Below, one piece after another: positions 12,501 through 23,520 of a stretch of DNA of 64,000 bases (position 1 is its first letter; the number at the start of each line of letters is the position of its first letter). Position numbers and translations under genes: made by a program. Location: assembly GCA_016647705.1 (NCBI GenBank), contig CM028336.1:9875380-9939379 (forward strand). Direction: 5' to 3'. Origin of the DNA: Eucommia ulmoides (Eukaryota > Streptophyta > Magnoliopsida > Garryales > Eucommiaceae). Below the pieces are notes generated by a model that saw only the letters and a list, made by a program, of their open reading frames with translations, did no database searches and was not told the origin of the DNA.

Positions 12501-14601
12501 TGTTTTTTTGTTTCTACTCCCAATAAACTGGGATGGTATGGGATGAGAATTCTATTTCCGTTCTAGAGATCTGAAAACAAAAACATTCTTGGTAACGACC
12601 ATTGTCCTGAAATTGTTTCTTTTAATTTATGAGAACAGAAACAAGAAACACGTTTGGTTGCAAAATTTATTTATTTTTTTCTTTAAATGTATCGTGGCCG
12701 GCCGGGTGGTGGTGGGAATAGTTTTGTGGGAGTGAATAGGAATCAATATTTTTTTGTTTCTTAGATTTTTAAGGAATTTAGAAAATAGTCCCAAATTACT
12801 CCCCCAATTTTTGGGAATAGAAATGTGTTTGTCAAACGCGTTTCTATATATAAATCCCAAAATTTTGGGAGCGGGAATATGAATTGAAGAACAAAAATAG
12901 TAACCAAACGGGGCCTTTCCATGTTTTTCTCATAGATGTGCCCAACTATGTTGTTAAAACCTCTAAGGGCACTGTACTATTTAAGAGAGTAAGCATTAAG
13001 CAAAGATATGAGTACAGTAATATGTTCCCGATGTGTTATGTAGTTCCTGTTGTAATAGATTTATTGACCATTACTTTTTTGGGCTTGTAGTTGACATTCT
13101 TAAGACAACAATGGTTGACAAACTTCCCAATGATTTGGAAGGAATGGAAGCTTCTATGGAACGTTTATTAGCTCTCATCAATGATGTCTACAAATACGTT
13201 GACGATGTTGTGGTAAGATAAAACAGTCTTGTCTTTGATCATTTTTGTGGCGTTTTGGTTAGTGTTTCTGTTTCTATTACCAATAAATTGGGATGAGATG
13301 GGATGAGTATGCGTTTCTGTTCATTAATCCCAAAATTTTGGGGTTGGGAACAAGAATCAGGGAACATAAACAGTAACCAAACGGGGCCTTTATTTCCCAC
13401 CTCATTTCCAATAAATTTCATTTCCATGTTCTCAGGAAGGGCGGGTTGAGCCCGACAATAACATCGGAAGATTTATATCCGAGACAGTGGCTTCCATTCC
13501 AAAGCTATCACCCAATGATCTTGACAAGCTTGTCAACGATAGTCTACAGGTTAGTCTCTCTCTCTCTCTCTGTGTGTGTGTGTACGGGTTTGTTTGGATT
13601 GAGAGAACCGGTGAGAATAGAAGTGAAAAATCTCTCTTCATATTCCCTTGTTTGGTAATTTTAAAGGGGAGAATAGAACGTTTCTTTAGAAACCAAGTAG
13701 AAGTTTTCTTCCCCAAATTTGAGAGATTTGAGAGAAAAAGAGTGGAAGAGGATGTAATGACTAAAATGTCCTCAGCCCCTTGATTGCATTTTTATAAAAT
13801 AGGACATTATGGTATTTTGACAATAATAATTACATTTTCTTTTCTTTTCTCTTAATGAACTATCCCAACAAAATACGGCTAAAATTGTTCTCCCCTTTTG
13901 TCTTCTCTTAATGAGTTCTTTTCTCTTCCCCGTTCCTCTCGTTTGGTCGGAATAGGTCTCATGCTATAGGAGTTTGAAAATTGGGAGAATTATGACTAGA
14001 TGTTGAACTTGTATTTTTGATATCATAGTTAAAAGTCAATTAAAATGTTGGTAACTACTTGACTCTAAATTGCTTGGGGTAAAATTGTAAAAAAAATATA
14101 TCAGATAGTCCTTTGAGCACCCAAGAGATGTTAGGCTGATTGGCAAGGGGAGGTGTCTCTTTTCCTTGTCAATCGGGTTCGACTCTCCTGGAGAGTACTC
14201 TGAGAATTAAATCTTGAATTTAACCCTGAATGCACTAGGCCGATATGGGAGAGTGTGTCCTTAGAATTGTCCACTTGTCCACTGAGGTGATTAGTTAAGG
14301 TGCAAGTAAGTTGGTCCAGACACACCTTACTGTTAAACCTCCAAAAAAAAAAAAAAAAAAAAAAAGATAGCCCTTTGAGAAATTGCACTTTGCCACCCCT
14401 TGTAGTATGTGGGGTTCTCTTGTTACAAAAAAAAAAAAATGATAAATCTAAGACCTTGTTTGCTACCCTTTGTGGTATGTCTAATATTGGATATTTTGAC
14501 CTTATCTGTAGGATCAATTGCTGCTACTTTATTTGTCAAGCATCACAAGAACACAGCTCAGCCTTGCGGAGAAGTTGAACACTGCTGCCCAGATCCTGTA
14601 A
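9600..14601 (+). CDS. TIF3F1: Eukaryotic translation initiation factor 3 subunit F (eIF3f)
   Basis: eIF3f is an MPN-domain subunit of the cytoplasmic eIF3 complex, which helps load mRNA and initiator tRNA on the 40S ribosome. Six exons join in frame: 9600-9821, 10090-10169, 11967-12196, 13091-13212, 13436-13549 and 14512-14601. They give 858 nt and 285 residues, close to the roughly 290 residues of other plant eIF3f proteins. All introns are GT-AG. The MPN domain covers about residues 15-150 (KVHPLVIYNICDCYVRR; NSYAVPHNESSDQ; GSALIHDFYSRE). The metal-binding HxH of active JAMM proteases is absent, as is normal for eIF3f. The C-terminal part has NDLEGMEASMERLLALINDV, NNIGRFISET and the ending LSLAEKLNTAAQIL. 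The start follows a Site II/telo-box promoter and a TC-rich leader. Introns 2-5 carry a duplication, foldback and MITE copies and a SINE, yet every splice site and the full frame are intact. The gene symbol follows Arabidopsis usage. Confidence 0.97.
10318..11150. repeat. Tandem duplication of about 410-420 bp inside eIF3f intron 2
   Basis: Blocks in 10318-10735 recur about 408-421 bases later. Examples are gtgctcctatttgtcaaaat / ggtgctcctaattgtcagaa, ttgagaattgagtttctaa in both copies, and cttattattatgctatt in both. A third partial start (ggaacaggtgtcc) appears at about 11146. The copies are diverged, so the event is old. No coding potential is seen. Confidence 0.75.
11455..11690 (+). mobile_element. 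Single arm of a foldback element in eIF3f intron 2
   Basis: This segment, including ccattgttaagcatattccg and ataaaaagttag-like blocks, matches the right arm of the palindromic element at 61560-62040. Shared words include catattccgttaatttaaa, gttcaaa(a)gtagaag and aggcaaagt. It ends in a run of 13-14 G at about 11667-11680. Only one arm is present, so it is a deleted derivative. Confidence 0.65.
12479..12915 (+). mobile_element. Tourist-like MITE in eIF3f intron 3
   Basis: The ends are GGTGGTGTTTGGTTAGTG and, inverted, GGCCCCGTTTGGTTACTA, giving imperfect terminal inverted repeats. The flanks are TTA on the left and TTT on the right, an imperfect version of the TTA/TAA duplication of PIF/Harbinger (Tourist) MITEs. 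The element is about 437 bp. It matches the outer element at 37653-39031 over its length in the opposite orientation. Confidence 0.75.
13247..13388 (+). mobile_element. Internally deleted Tourist-like MITE in eIF3f intron 4
   Basis: It has the same termini as the copy at 12479-12915 (gtggcgttttggttagtgtt … cagtaaccaaacggggcc), but only 142 bp remain. The interior is deleted. The end lies 47 bases before exon 5, so it has placed part of the intron next to the acceptor. Confidence 0.7.
14118..14365 (+). mobile_element. tRNA-derived SINE in eIF3f intron 5
   Basis: The 248-bp body begins with an A-box-like stretch (tgttaggctgattggcaagg), has a B-box-like GGTTCGACTCTCC, and ends in 23 A. It is flanked by a 14-bp target duplication, gatagtcctttgag at 14104-14117 and gatagccctttgag at 14366-14379 (one mismatch). 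These are the marks of LINE-driven insertion. It lies about 130 bases upstream of the last exon. Confidence 0.9.
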
Positions 14602-15439
14602 TTTTGGAGGAACACCCAAATTTCTTCCCCCTTTTGCAAGAACAAATCCATCATGTGTGCCTGGGTGACACTTTCCGAATGATTAATTTATGGTCGGAAT
14701 TTGAGATTTTTGTTCTTTTTTATGTTTTCATGATTTTGAGGATGTAGCGAGTGTGTAGGTTAGTTAAATTGGTTACCACATATTTTGTTTGTTTAATTTC
14801 TTTACTTGAGAAGTGTTTTTTTTCGTCTGCTATACGTTTATCCTATGCCAATTGCAGCGGTCTGGAAATCATGAAAAAGAGATCATGATCCTAATAGTAT
14901 GTTTGGTAGGGTGGAAAATGGGGGTAAATAGAAGGGTTGATGGAAAACGAGGAGTAAGGAATAGGGAAAATTACCGGAACAGGCTCATGTTAAGGTTTAA
15001 ATTACCGATCAATACTAACTGTTTTAGTTATAACTATCTAACCTCCAAATTCGAAAATGACGAAAATATCTATAACTAAAATAACCTTGAAAAAATTTGT
15101 GAGAATTGAAAATTTCTTTATTAAACGATTTTAACAAAAAAAGATAAAAATAAATTATTTTTACAAATAAGTGTTTTATAATCTTTTCAATTCAAAATGT
15201 AAAAAAAAAATCTGTCTACCAATAACAATAGAGATTTCAATTTTCATTTTCAGTTGTTTCATATTCAATTAATGTAATTTCAAACTCCAACAAAAGATGA
15301 GATATTCGGATGTCAGAGGCATGGAACATGTGCATCGTCATAGAGAGCGAATATTATATTCAACACGCAAATATGTAGGATATGATATGATGTTTCGCAG
15401 AAGAGATACCAAATTTTAAACAATCAATCATGTTATATG
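14602..15439. other. Intergenic, eIF3f 3' flank
   Basis: No gene is seen. The first few hundred bases should contain the eIF3f 3' UTR and polyadenylation site. At about 14897 a phrase (gtatgtttggtagggtgg) resembles MITE ends, but no partner was found. The rest is AT-rich. Confidence 0.5.
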
Positions 15440-16055
15440 TAGGGATGGTCATGGGCCGGATTGGGTCAGACTTTAGTTAGGGTATTACAAAAAAATACTA
15501 GGTTCTAGCCTGACTTGACTCTATGATCGGGCCCTAATTTCATGCCCAAGCTCAACTCTACTAAAAAAAAATCAAACACAAGCCCGACCTTAGGGCTGGC
15601 CCGACCTTATATATATATTTTTTATTTTATAAATTAAATACTAAAACATAAACATAGACACAAAAACATAAAATCAAATTAAACTAATATTGTCATTCAT
15701 ATTCACATGAAATCAAGCTAAACAAACATTGTCAAATCAACTAGAGTTGAATTTGTTTGATATGTATATATATATATATATTGTCATTCATATTCACATG
15801 AAATCAAGCTAAACAAACATTGTCAAATCAACTAGAGTTGAATTTGTTTGATATATATATATATATATTTTTAAATTAATAGCCTTAGGGTCGGACCGGG
15901 TTGGGCCTAAAATTTTTTGGCCTTGCCCCAAGTTTTGCCCTAAATTTGATCGGGTCTGAAAATCAAAGCCCAAGGTCAATGGGCTTAAAACTGAAGTCCA
16001 AGACCTAAAAAAATAGAGCTGGGTTTGGCGGGCTCCGAGCCAATGACCACCCCTA
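15440..16055. mobile_element. hAT-like MITE 1 (616 bp)
   Basis: The terminal inverted repeats are TAGGGATGGTCATGGGCC and TAGGGGTGGTCATTGGCTC (right end, inverted). They are flanked by a perfect 8-bp duplication GTTATATG at 15432-15439 and 16056-16063. An 8-bp duplication plus a TAGGG..-type start points to the hAT superfamily. No transposase is encoded. It contains a 91-bp direct duplication (about 15689-15779 and 15780-15870), each copy ending in a TA run. Confidence 0.9.
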
Positions 16056-17294
16056 GTTATATGTAACTCCAATACACAAACGTAACACTATATTTTCTTG
16101 TCTTTTTAACTCGTACCATGTTGGACATAATACCTACACAAAATGGAGAGATTCTGATAGTGTGGATGGCGGAACATGTGCACCGTCATAAATAAGGAAT
16201 GTTACATTCAACACACACAAAAAAAGAAAAAAGAAAAAAAAAAGATATGATTTGGTGTTTCGGGAAAGAAATATACCCCAATTTAACAATCAATCATGTT
16301 ATATAATACCAACACAGCCGTAACACTGCATTCTTCGTCTTTGCAACGCATATCATGTTTAATATAATATAGATTTCAATTCAATGTTAAAAAAAGAAAA
16401 GAAAAAAAGATTGACATCTAATTTTAAATAGCGTTAGACAGAGATCATACATGTACAAATAGATAATGGATCAATAAAGAGAGGGGAAGAAATCTGTGTT
16501 TTTTTTCAAATGTTTTCATCACAAATTGATGTGTAATTGCTCAACAAATTTAGGGGGTCTATAGACGGAAACATCAATTAGTATGGAATGGAAAGTAATG
16601 ACACATTATTAGGGGGACAGACCACAATTTGTCAATAGCATGTCCCGGTTAATAGAAGTACAACTGGGTTCATTCGGTAGTTTTGATTCCCAATTGGAAG
16701 TGGGTGGTAAACGCCCTTACAGAATATTACTTTCATTTTAATTTAATTAGAATTCCAATTCAAAATAAAATAAATTTTATATCTATTAATTTTTATTTCA
16801 TAAAATTTAAAATAGAATCAAATTAAATTAAGAATTATTATAATACTATATTTATTAAACTTATATCATAAAATTAAAATAGAATTATTCAAAAACATGT
16901 GATTTGTTGATACTATCCAAGATTTCAAATTTCAAATTCTTATTTATTAGAATAAAATGCAAAGGATTTTAGATTTGAATTTAGACCAAAACAAGTTCAA
17001 ATAATTAAATAACAATTATTATCTATAAATTATCATCTCATAACAATTTAAAATGATAATTTCAAATATTTAATTTTAAAATATTTTACTATAAAGATAA
17101 TGTATTCAGAGTTTTAAAACAAACACAATCACCACCAACTCCAAATCTTGCGTTAGTTATGCTTACAATTCTTTAATTACCAAGAAACAGAGCAATCACA
17201 TGGCCGTTGTACCAATACACAACCTATACCCCTGATATAAAACATCACTGTGTATCACAAAACTATCACATTGTGTAAAAAGAGAAAATATCAG
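16056..17294. other. Gene-free AT-rich stretch
   Basis: No gene or clear element is seen. Bases 16077-16350 partly repeat motifs from 15300-15440 (gaacatgtgcaccgtcata; ttaacaatcaatcatgttat), so a diverged duplication of the sequence flanking hAT-like MITE 1 is likely. Confidence 0.45.
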
Positions 17295-17472
17295 CGCTAA
17301 TATCGATTTATCCTATTTCTCTTGAAAACTTTGTTCACATTTGTTAGTCCACTCAAATTAAACTTTTTTTTTCCCCCTCAAGTCAAACGAGTCAATGGTG
17401 TAGTTATAATATAAAATCTCTTAATAAACTTACGATAATAACCCATCAATCTCAAGAATTTATGAATCCCTA

Positions 17473-18089
17473 TCACATTATTAAGCCTTTCCTACGTGAC
17501 AACGACTTCAACTTCTCTTGGATCGACATGTATACCATCAACTGAGATAACATGCCCCTAAAATACAACCCTATCCAGCCAGAACTCCCATTTACTGAAT
17601 TTGAAAAACAATTCTTTTGCAAAATTGTTAGCACAATTTTTAAATGTTCTGCATGTACTACTTTATTTTGAAAATAAATCAGTATATCATCGATAAATTT
17701 TATGATAAACTGATCTAAATCAGACTGAAACATCCTATTTATCCGATCTATAATGCAGTTGGGGGCATTTGTTAACCCGAGTGGCATACATAAAAATTCA
17801 TAATGCCCATACATCATATGAAAAATAATCTATTTACATAATTGTTCTTGATCATCAATTGATGATAAGCTGATCGAATATCTATTTCGAAAAATATCTT
17901 AGCCTTCTACAACTGATCAAATAAATTATTTATTTTGGGTAACAAATATTTGTTGCAAACATTTACCTTGTTCACTTGCCAAAAATCAATACACATCCTC
18001 AAAGTTCCGTCCCTCTTTATAAACAATACTTGGGCTCCCCACGAAGACATGCTTGATTTGATAAATTCACGGTCTAACAGATCTTGCAA
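17473..18089 (-). pseudogene. Reverse transcriptase relic of element B
   Basis: One fragment (17907-18089) has [20 protein letters not shown] and [12 protein letters not shown], the fingers region (consensus [28 protein letters not shown]). The next (17473-17817) has MPLGLTNAPNCIIDRINRMF and [10 protein letters not shown], with the catalytic Asp pair kept. Stops and frameshifts separate them, so no product is expected. Confidence 0.9.
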
Positions 18090-18268
18090 CTGAATTTTTT
18101 TAATTCTTCAACTCAGTAGGTGCCATACTATAGGGTGAAATTGATATAGGAGACATATTCAAAAGTAATTCAATAGTGAACTCAATTTCCCTATCCATTG
18201 GTAACCCCGACAATTCTTCTGAGAATACATCTGCAAAATCCCTAAGTACTGGTATATCTACCAACTGT

Positions 18269-18933
18269 TAGCGATGGTCATGGGCTGGGCTAGGCCTGGT
18301 TCGGGCCGGACTTAGACTAGGGTATTACGAAAAATTGCTAGCCCCCCCGAGTCTGGTCTGGCCCTAATGTTTGGGCCTTAATTCCATATCCAAGTCCGAC
18401 TCTATAAAAATAACCTAAGCCTACAACCCGACCCTATAATTTTTTTTTTTTAATTTAAAAAAAATACAAAAAATACAACAGAATTGAAAAATATAATTTT
18501 TTTATAATTAACCAAAAAAAATAAAAAAATTGCAATTCAATTCAGAATAGAACATACTTATTAAATACAGATTTAGAATTCTGATAAAGTCTTATAACTA
18601 AACACTGCAATCCAAACTATTTTTTTTTATAATTAATTAACATATAGTATAATAATATTAAATAAATCAAGAATCTAACATGTAAATCACAATATTTTCA
18701 CATGTAAATTAATATATATATATATATGTAATTTATTAATTTTTTAATGACCGCGCCGGGACGGGCAAACCCTAAAAGAAAATAGCCAAGCCCAAGCCTA
18801 ACCCTAAAATTCATCGGGACTTCATTTTCAAGTCCAAGCCCGGCTCACGGGCTCAAAACACAAACCTAAGTCCTAAAAAAGAGTGGACGGGCTTGGCGGG
18901 TCGGGCGGGCCCCCAGGCCCATGACCATCCCTA
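18269..18933. mobile_element. hAT-like MITE 2 (665 bp), nested in element B
   Basis: The ends TAGCGATGGTCATGGGC and TAGGGATGGTCATGGGC (right end, inverted) are flanked by a perfect 8-bp duplication CCAACTGT (18261-18268 and 18934-18941). It is the same family as hAT-like MITE 1: identical terminal words, a GC-rich edge and an AT-rich core. It is inserted in the protease-RT spacer of element B and is therefore younger than element B. Confidence 0.92.
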
Positions 18934-19026
18934 CCAACTGTACCTCATTTTGTCTAGTATCAATTACATGCGCTAAATATCCCTTGCATCCATTATTCAA
19001 TAATTTCTTGGCTTCTAAAATTGAAA

Positions 19027-19242
19027 TCAAGCTGACAGAGTAATGACTCTTTCCCTAGAAAATACGAACTTTGTCTCGCTTAGGACTTGAAAAATGACTT
19101 CTTTTTTAAAGTAGTCAACTGAGGTATGATAACGAGATAGCAGATCCATACCCAACATCAAATCAAAATTGTGAATAATCAGGAGCAAAACATCCGGTGA
19201 TAATTCACTATCACTTTTATTGTATCCATAAATTCCATGCAT
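19027..19242 (-). pseudogene. Aspartic protease relic of element B
   Basis: The peptide has ILLLIIHNFDLMLGMDLLSR-like residues with the LGMD retropepsin motif, then a histidine-threonine-serine-valine-aspartate stretch and KKEVIFQVL. This is the C-terminal half of a plant gypsy protease. The catalytic DTGA end is upstream and unreadable. Confidence 0.75.
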
Positions 19243-19816
19243 TTTTTTTCAACTATCAATCTCGAACATATCACCAAATCTAAACCCTTTTTGAAATTTT
19301 TTACATCTGAGATCCTCGATCCTCATATGGTCTAGATCAAATTAGACAATGCATCGAATTTGATTCATACTAAAAACTGTCGTCCTCCATAGTCAAGTCT
19401 ATAAATTCGTTTCTTTTCATAGTGATCAGTTCAAGAAACAATTTTTTTGTTTCTCGAAGACGACTAAACCGATCCCAACTAATATTTTTTTCCAAGACAA
19501 TATTTTTTTCCAAGACCCTTTGTCATTTCACAAAAAAACATTGTCCTTCTCTATAATATGTTTGTATTTTTGTTTTTTTTCATCCATACTTAAACCAACC
19601 TCTCAACTTAACAATCTATCCTATGGTCTACTATGATATGTTACTCTAACTCCAAGTCTACAGTACCTATAACTTAAGATTTGATACAAAAAACTGTCAC
19701 TAAAACTCAAGAAACTAGTTTTAAAAATTGTGTATTTACCCAAAAACTCTTAAATTACATTTTAAGTTAGCACATTAACCTCTATCTTTTTCTCCTTATA
19801 AAGCTTTATCTCTTAT

Positions 19817-21907
19817 TATTGATCCTAAGATTTTGATGAACAATTAAGTATTGATGTTTTGGTGGAACTAATGTTTTGATTGAGTGTTTCAGTTTTAAAG
19901 TTCCAGTGATGAAGATGACAAATTAAATGGATGCTAAATGATGATGTTGAAGATATTGAAGAATTAGGAGTTTGAAGAAATTAGGGAAAACAACTCAGGT
20001 GAATCTTAATTCTTAATATCCCAATTAGGAACACACACACGGCACAAAATGTATTTTATTATTTATGTGTGTTTTGATTAAATGAAATTATTTGCTCCTA
20101 TGTGATTTGAAAAGAAATTTTTGATTGACTAAAATGGAATATAAGAATATTAGTGGAGCTTATTTAGAAGAGAAAATGGTTAAAGGGGTAAAAACGTAAA
20201 AGAAAATAAGTTAAATGTGTTCAAAAGAGAGATCTAGAAGACATCAGTCGACTGATGAGTCGACCAGACCAAACTGCTAAAAGATCATGTCTCTAAGTCG
20301 ACCGACAGGTTGACTGGGCAAGAGGAGTTGAACTCTCTGAATCTACAAGTCGACCTATAGGTCGACTAGTGAAGGAAAGATAAACTCTCTGCATCTACAA
20401 GTTGACCGATAGGTCGACCAATGAACGCCTTGGGCTACAACCTGAATCTACCAGTCGACTGGTCGGTCGACCGGATGCGTTGTTTTAAGATACTGTTTTA
20501 TCCGAGATTATATCCAAAAGTAGCTGTTTTTGGTTGGGATTGAGAGAGATTTCGGGGAAATTTTCTATATTTAAGATATGGTTCACATATTAATTAAATT
20601 CTATTAATATGGCTCATTGAATATTAATGTTTCTCAATTTGGCACTTAAAATTGAATCTATTCTTATTAATTGAGATTGAGAAATATTTGGAGGGTTTAA
20701 TTGAAAGATTTGAAAACTGTTTTTAAGTGAATTGAACCTAAATGAAGTCATTATGATATAAGAGGTCTATAAGTGCTATTAATTGTTATGACACATGTAA
20801 ACTAGCCGTCAGAAGGCTGATTTCATACTCCTATATATTGACCTGCGAATTTCTTATATAAAAAAGATATAATTGAGAGAGCAAAGAAGTTAAGATCATT
20901 TTGTGAGTTTTTAAAAGAGTTATCATATTAAGATATTGTGAGCTTTTCTGAGAGACAATCTTGAAGATCAATTGTTATTAATCTTTGCTACTACCGGATT
21001 TGAAGTTACATCATTCTAATCATTCTTTCTGTGGATTCCGGGTGAGATATTTCTAATTATATTCTTTCATTGTATTATTTGATTATTGTTTGAAAATTGA
21101 TCTTAGAAATTGTTTTTGATTTTTGAAGAAAATATTTTTACAAACAATTTCTTGAATCTGACTACGTGCTCCAATTTGCTACCCATATCTTAGTCAAAAT
21201 CAGATATTTATATCTCATGTTTTTCTATTACTAGATTGGGATATTAATGGAGTTATTATTTATCTGGGGTGGTCGAAGTTTCGGGTACTTATAATTTTTG
21301 GTGAGTAGTGTGACGGGTTAAATACTGTTGGGGGTATTTAATCAAGGGTAGTTGAGTTTTAGTCTCTTCCTGTAAAGAGATTGATATAGTGATTCTTCCT
21401 GGATAGAATTGCGATTTGAATGATTTGTAAATGTTCCATTCTTACTTGGGAAAATGATAGTTAGAGTGTTTTGTGAGATTTTGATTCTTGAGTCTTAGTG
21501 TTAAAAAGAATTAGGTTATTCTTTAGTCTGTAAAAAGTAGAAGTTCTTCTTTAACTTGGGAAAAGAATATTGTAAAGGTTAATTCTGAGCTTATAAAAGA
21601 ATCAGTGTGAGAGTTTGGTTCCTACCTTTAAAGGGATTTTGGTTTTAGTGGGTGCGACCTCCGTGGAGCTCGAGAGATTGGATTAGCCAAGAGTAACTTG
21701 GTGAACCAATATAAAATTTTTGTGTGCTACTATATTTACTTTGCTGTTTGGGTGTGCACTTAGTTGATTATATTATTCTGCTGTAATATAAAGATAATAA
21801 TTAATTTAGGATTAAAATTAATTATTTGATTTATTGAATTTTATTCTAATATTTTTTTTAATTAGCCAATTCACTCTCATTCTTGGGTATTCTACTGGAC
21901 TAACAAT
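19817..21907 (+). mobile_element. Solo LTR of a SIRE/Maximus-like Ty1/copia element (about 2.1 kb)
   Basis: It begins TATTGATCCTAAGATTTTGA, a one-base variant of the TGTTGATCC start seen at 46417. It ends with caattcactctcattcttgg and ctactggactaaca, which closely resembles the known ending of SIRE/Maximus LTRs (recalled, not searched). It lies wholly inside the LTR of element B. A possible 5-bp duplication CTTAT flanks it (19812-19816 and 21908-21912), but with this duplication the ends are not TG..CA, so the exact limits may be off by a few bases. There is no internal coding region, so it is a solo LTR. Confidence 0.8.
20240..20480 (+). repeat. Array of GTCGAC palindromes within the SIRE-like LTR
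   Basis: GTCGAC or GTCGACC words and near matches recur about ten times in 240 bases, mostly in mirrored pairs such as agtcgacctataggtcgact and agttgaccgataggtcgacc. Linkers such as ctctctgaatctacaa and ctctctgcatctacaa alternate with the pairs. This is a set of overlapping palindromes, with potential for stem-loops. Confidence 0.85.
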
Positions 21908-22305
21908 CTTATTATTAAATTACACTAATCCCCCTTTTGAATTTCTAAAATGTCATTTGGACTCCAAAAATTAAAAATTATTTTAAAATAACAATTGGCC
22001 CCTAAAACTTTTTAAAATTAAATTAAAATTAACCTATTAACCCTCAAACTTCTATAAACACATAAAAATATACTACATATGAAATCGGGTCTTACAACCC
22101 TTTACAAAAACATTATCCATACTCTACACACCTAAAGCAATCTAACTCCCTCTATATCTACACGTAGTTACGAACACAAAATTCTTGAGCACTCAAAGAA
22201 TAATGCACTCCCAAGCCAACTCAAAGTAGGACCATAAGATTGCGATTGAGTCTTTAATTTTTTTTTCCTTTAAAAAGAAAAAGGACTTGGTCATAGTAGA
22301 GTAAT

Positions 22306-22405
22306 TATTGAAATATTTAATATTTTTATTGATAAATTATTCCTTATTATTTTTGTCTTATCTTCTTATTTATTAGGCAGTATTCTTTCTAATTTAGCTT
22401 ATTGT
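22306..22405 (+). repeat. Copia-type LTR fragment (copy 1)
   Basis: tattgaaatatttaatattt and the following 90 bases match the LTR start at 23924. The copy breaks off where the copia pol relic begins. Confidence 0.6.
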
Positions 22406-22429
22406 TAGGGTTATATTACTTGTCTAAAG

Positions 22430-23265
22430 AATTTGAAATGAAAGATTTAGGTCATCTAAAATATTTTTTTTGGGATTGAAGTATCTCGATCTAATAATGA
22501 GATAGTTCTATCTCAAAGAAAATATGCTCTAGATTTATTACGAGAGACTGATATGTCAGTATGTCAATCAGTTAATACACCAGAAGAAGAAGGTTTAAAG
22601 TTATGTGTTGAGCCCAACTAGGTACCAATTGACAAAAGAAGATACCAAAGACTGGTAGAAAGATTGTTGTACTTATCTCATACCAGACCAGATTTGACTT
22701 ATACCTTGAGTATTTTCAGCAAGTTCATGCATAATCCTGAAAAACAACATATGAATGCAGTTATTTGCATTTTGAGCTATCTAAAGTCTGCTCTTGGAAA
22801 ATGAGTATTATTCACTAAAAACACAGACCATCAAATTATAAAAGTCTATATTGATGCTGATTGGGCTAGTGATATGAGTGACAAACGGTCTACTTTTGGA
22901 TACTTTATCTTTCTAGGAGGTAATCTTGTGACATGGAAAAGTAAGAAACAAAATGTTGTAACTCGCTCAAGTGCAGAAGCTGAATTTAGAGGTTTGACAA
23001 GTGTACTGTGTGAGACATTATGACTAAGACTCCTTATACATGACCTGAGTTATCTATCTGAGCAACCTATCCGATTATTTTGTGACAATAAAGTAGCATG
23101 TGACATTGCGTATAATCCAGATCAACATGACTGTACAAAGCACGTCGTGTTCGACAGGTTTTTCATGAAGAAAAAGTTGGATAGAAAGATTGTTGAATCT
23201 CTTAAGATTCGATCAGAGGATCAGTTGATTGACATCCTCAGTAAAACAGTCTCAAATCTAGTATA
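22430..23265 (+). pseudogene. Ty1/copia reverse transcriptase-RNase H relic
   Basis: Translation gives the copia words FEMKDLGHLKYFF, a Y-A-L-D-L-L-R-E-T stretch, RLVERLLYLSHTRPDLTYTL, MHNPEKQHMNAV, YIDADWASDMSDKRSTFGYF and RSSAEAEFRG. These are the end of RT and RNase H of plant Ty1/copia elements, down to the last words before the polypurine tract. There are at least three in-frame stops (about 22618, 22801, 23021) and a frameshift at a T-run near 22464. Integrase, protease and gag are absent. It is followed by a polypurine tract (taagggggat, 23311-23320) and an LTR start. Confidence 0.9.
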
Positions 23266-23320
23266 AAAATTTTAGATAAATTGGGCATGTGGGACATCTA
23301 TGCACCAACTTAAGGGGGAT

Positions 23321-23520
23321 TGTTAAATAAGGCAGAAATTATACTTTCCTAGATTATGTAATAGCTTTCTAATTTAAATTATGTAAAAACTTGAATCTAG
23401 GGTAGCTTTCTAATTTAAATTATGTAATAGCTTGATTCTAGGAATACCCTAGAATCGAGCTCTATATATACTTTTGTAATTCAAGAGAATGAATAAGAAA
23501 ACGTGAGATCATTTTTCAAA
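23321..23520 (+). repeat. 3' LTR of the copia relic (approximate end)
   Basis: It begins TGTTAAATAAGGC directly after the polypurine tract taagggggat. It contains a 45-bp direct repeat (gtagctttctaatttaaatt / aatagctttctaatttaaat) and a TATA-like ctatatatac at about 23462. The right end is uncertain. No primer site follows. Confidence 0.65.

Larger units (their letters stand above)
17295..22096 (-). mobile_element. Degraded Ty3/gypsy LTR retrotransposon B
   Basis: It is a relative of element A in the same orientation. The left end is truncated inside the RNase H-proximal part of pol. RT fragments lie at 17473-17817 and 17907-18089 and a protease at 19027-19242. The primer site is decayed (gatttgatacaaa, 19678-19690). 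The 5' LTR runs from 19695 (…AGTGACA on -) to 22096 (TGTAAGACCCG on -). Without the inserted copia LTR at 19817-21907, the native LTR is only about 306 bp. A hAT-like MITE splits pol at 18269-18933. No 3' LTR or gag is recognised. Confidence 0.85.

Noticed and set aside
13560..13975. MITE in eIF3f intron 5 (gggtttgtttggattgagag … tcgtttggtcggaatagg)
   Set aside because: The two GTTTGG-type phrases are in direct rather than inverted orientation and no target duplication was visible. It was not listed as an element.
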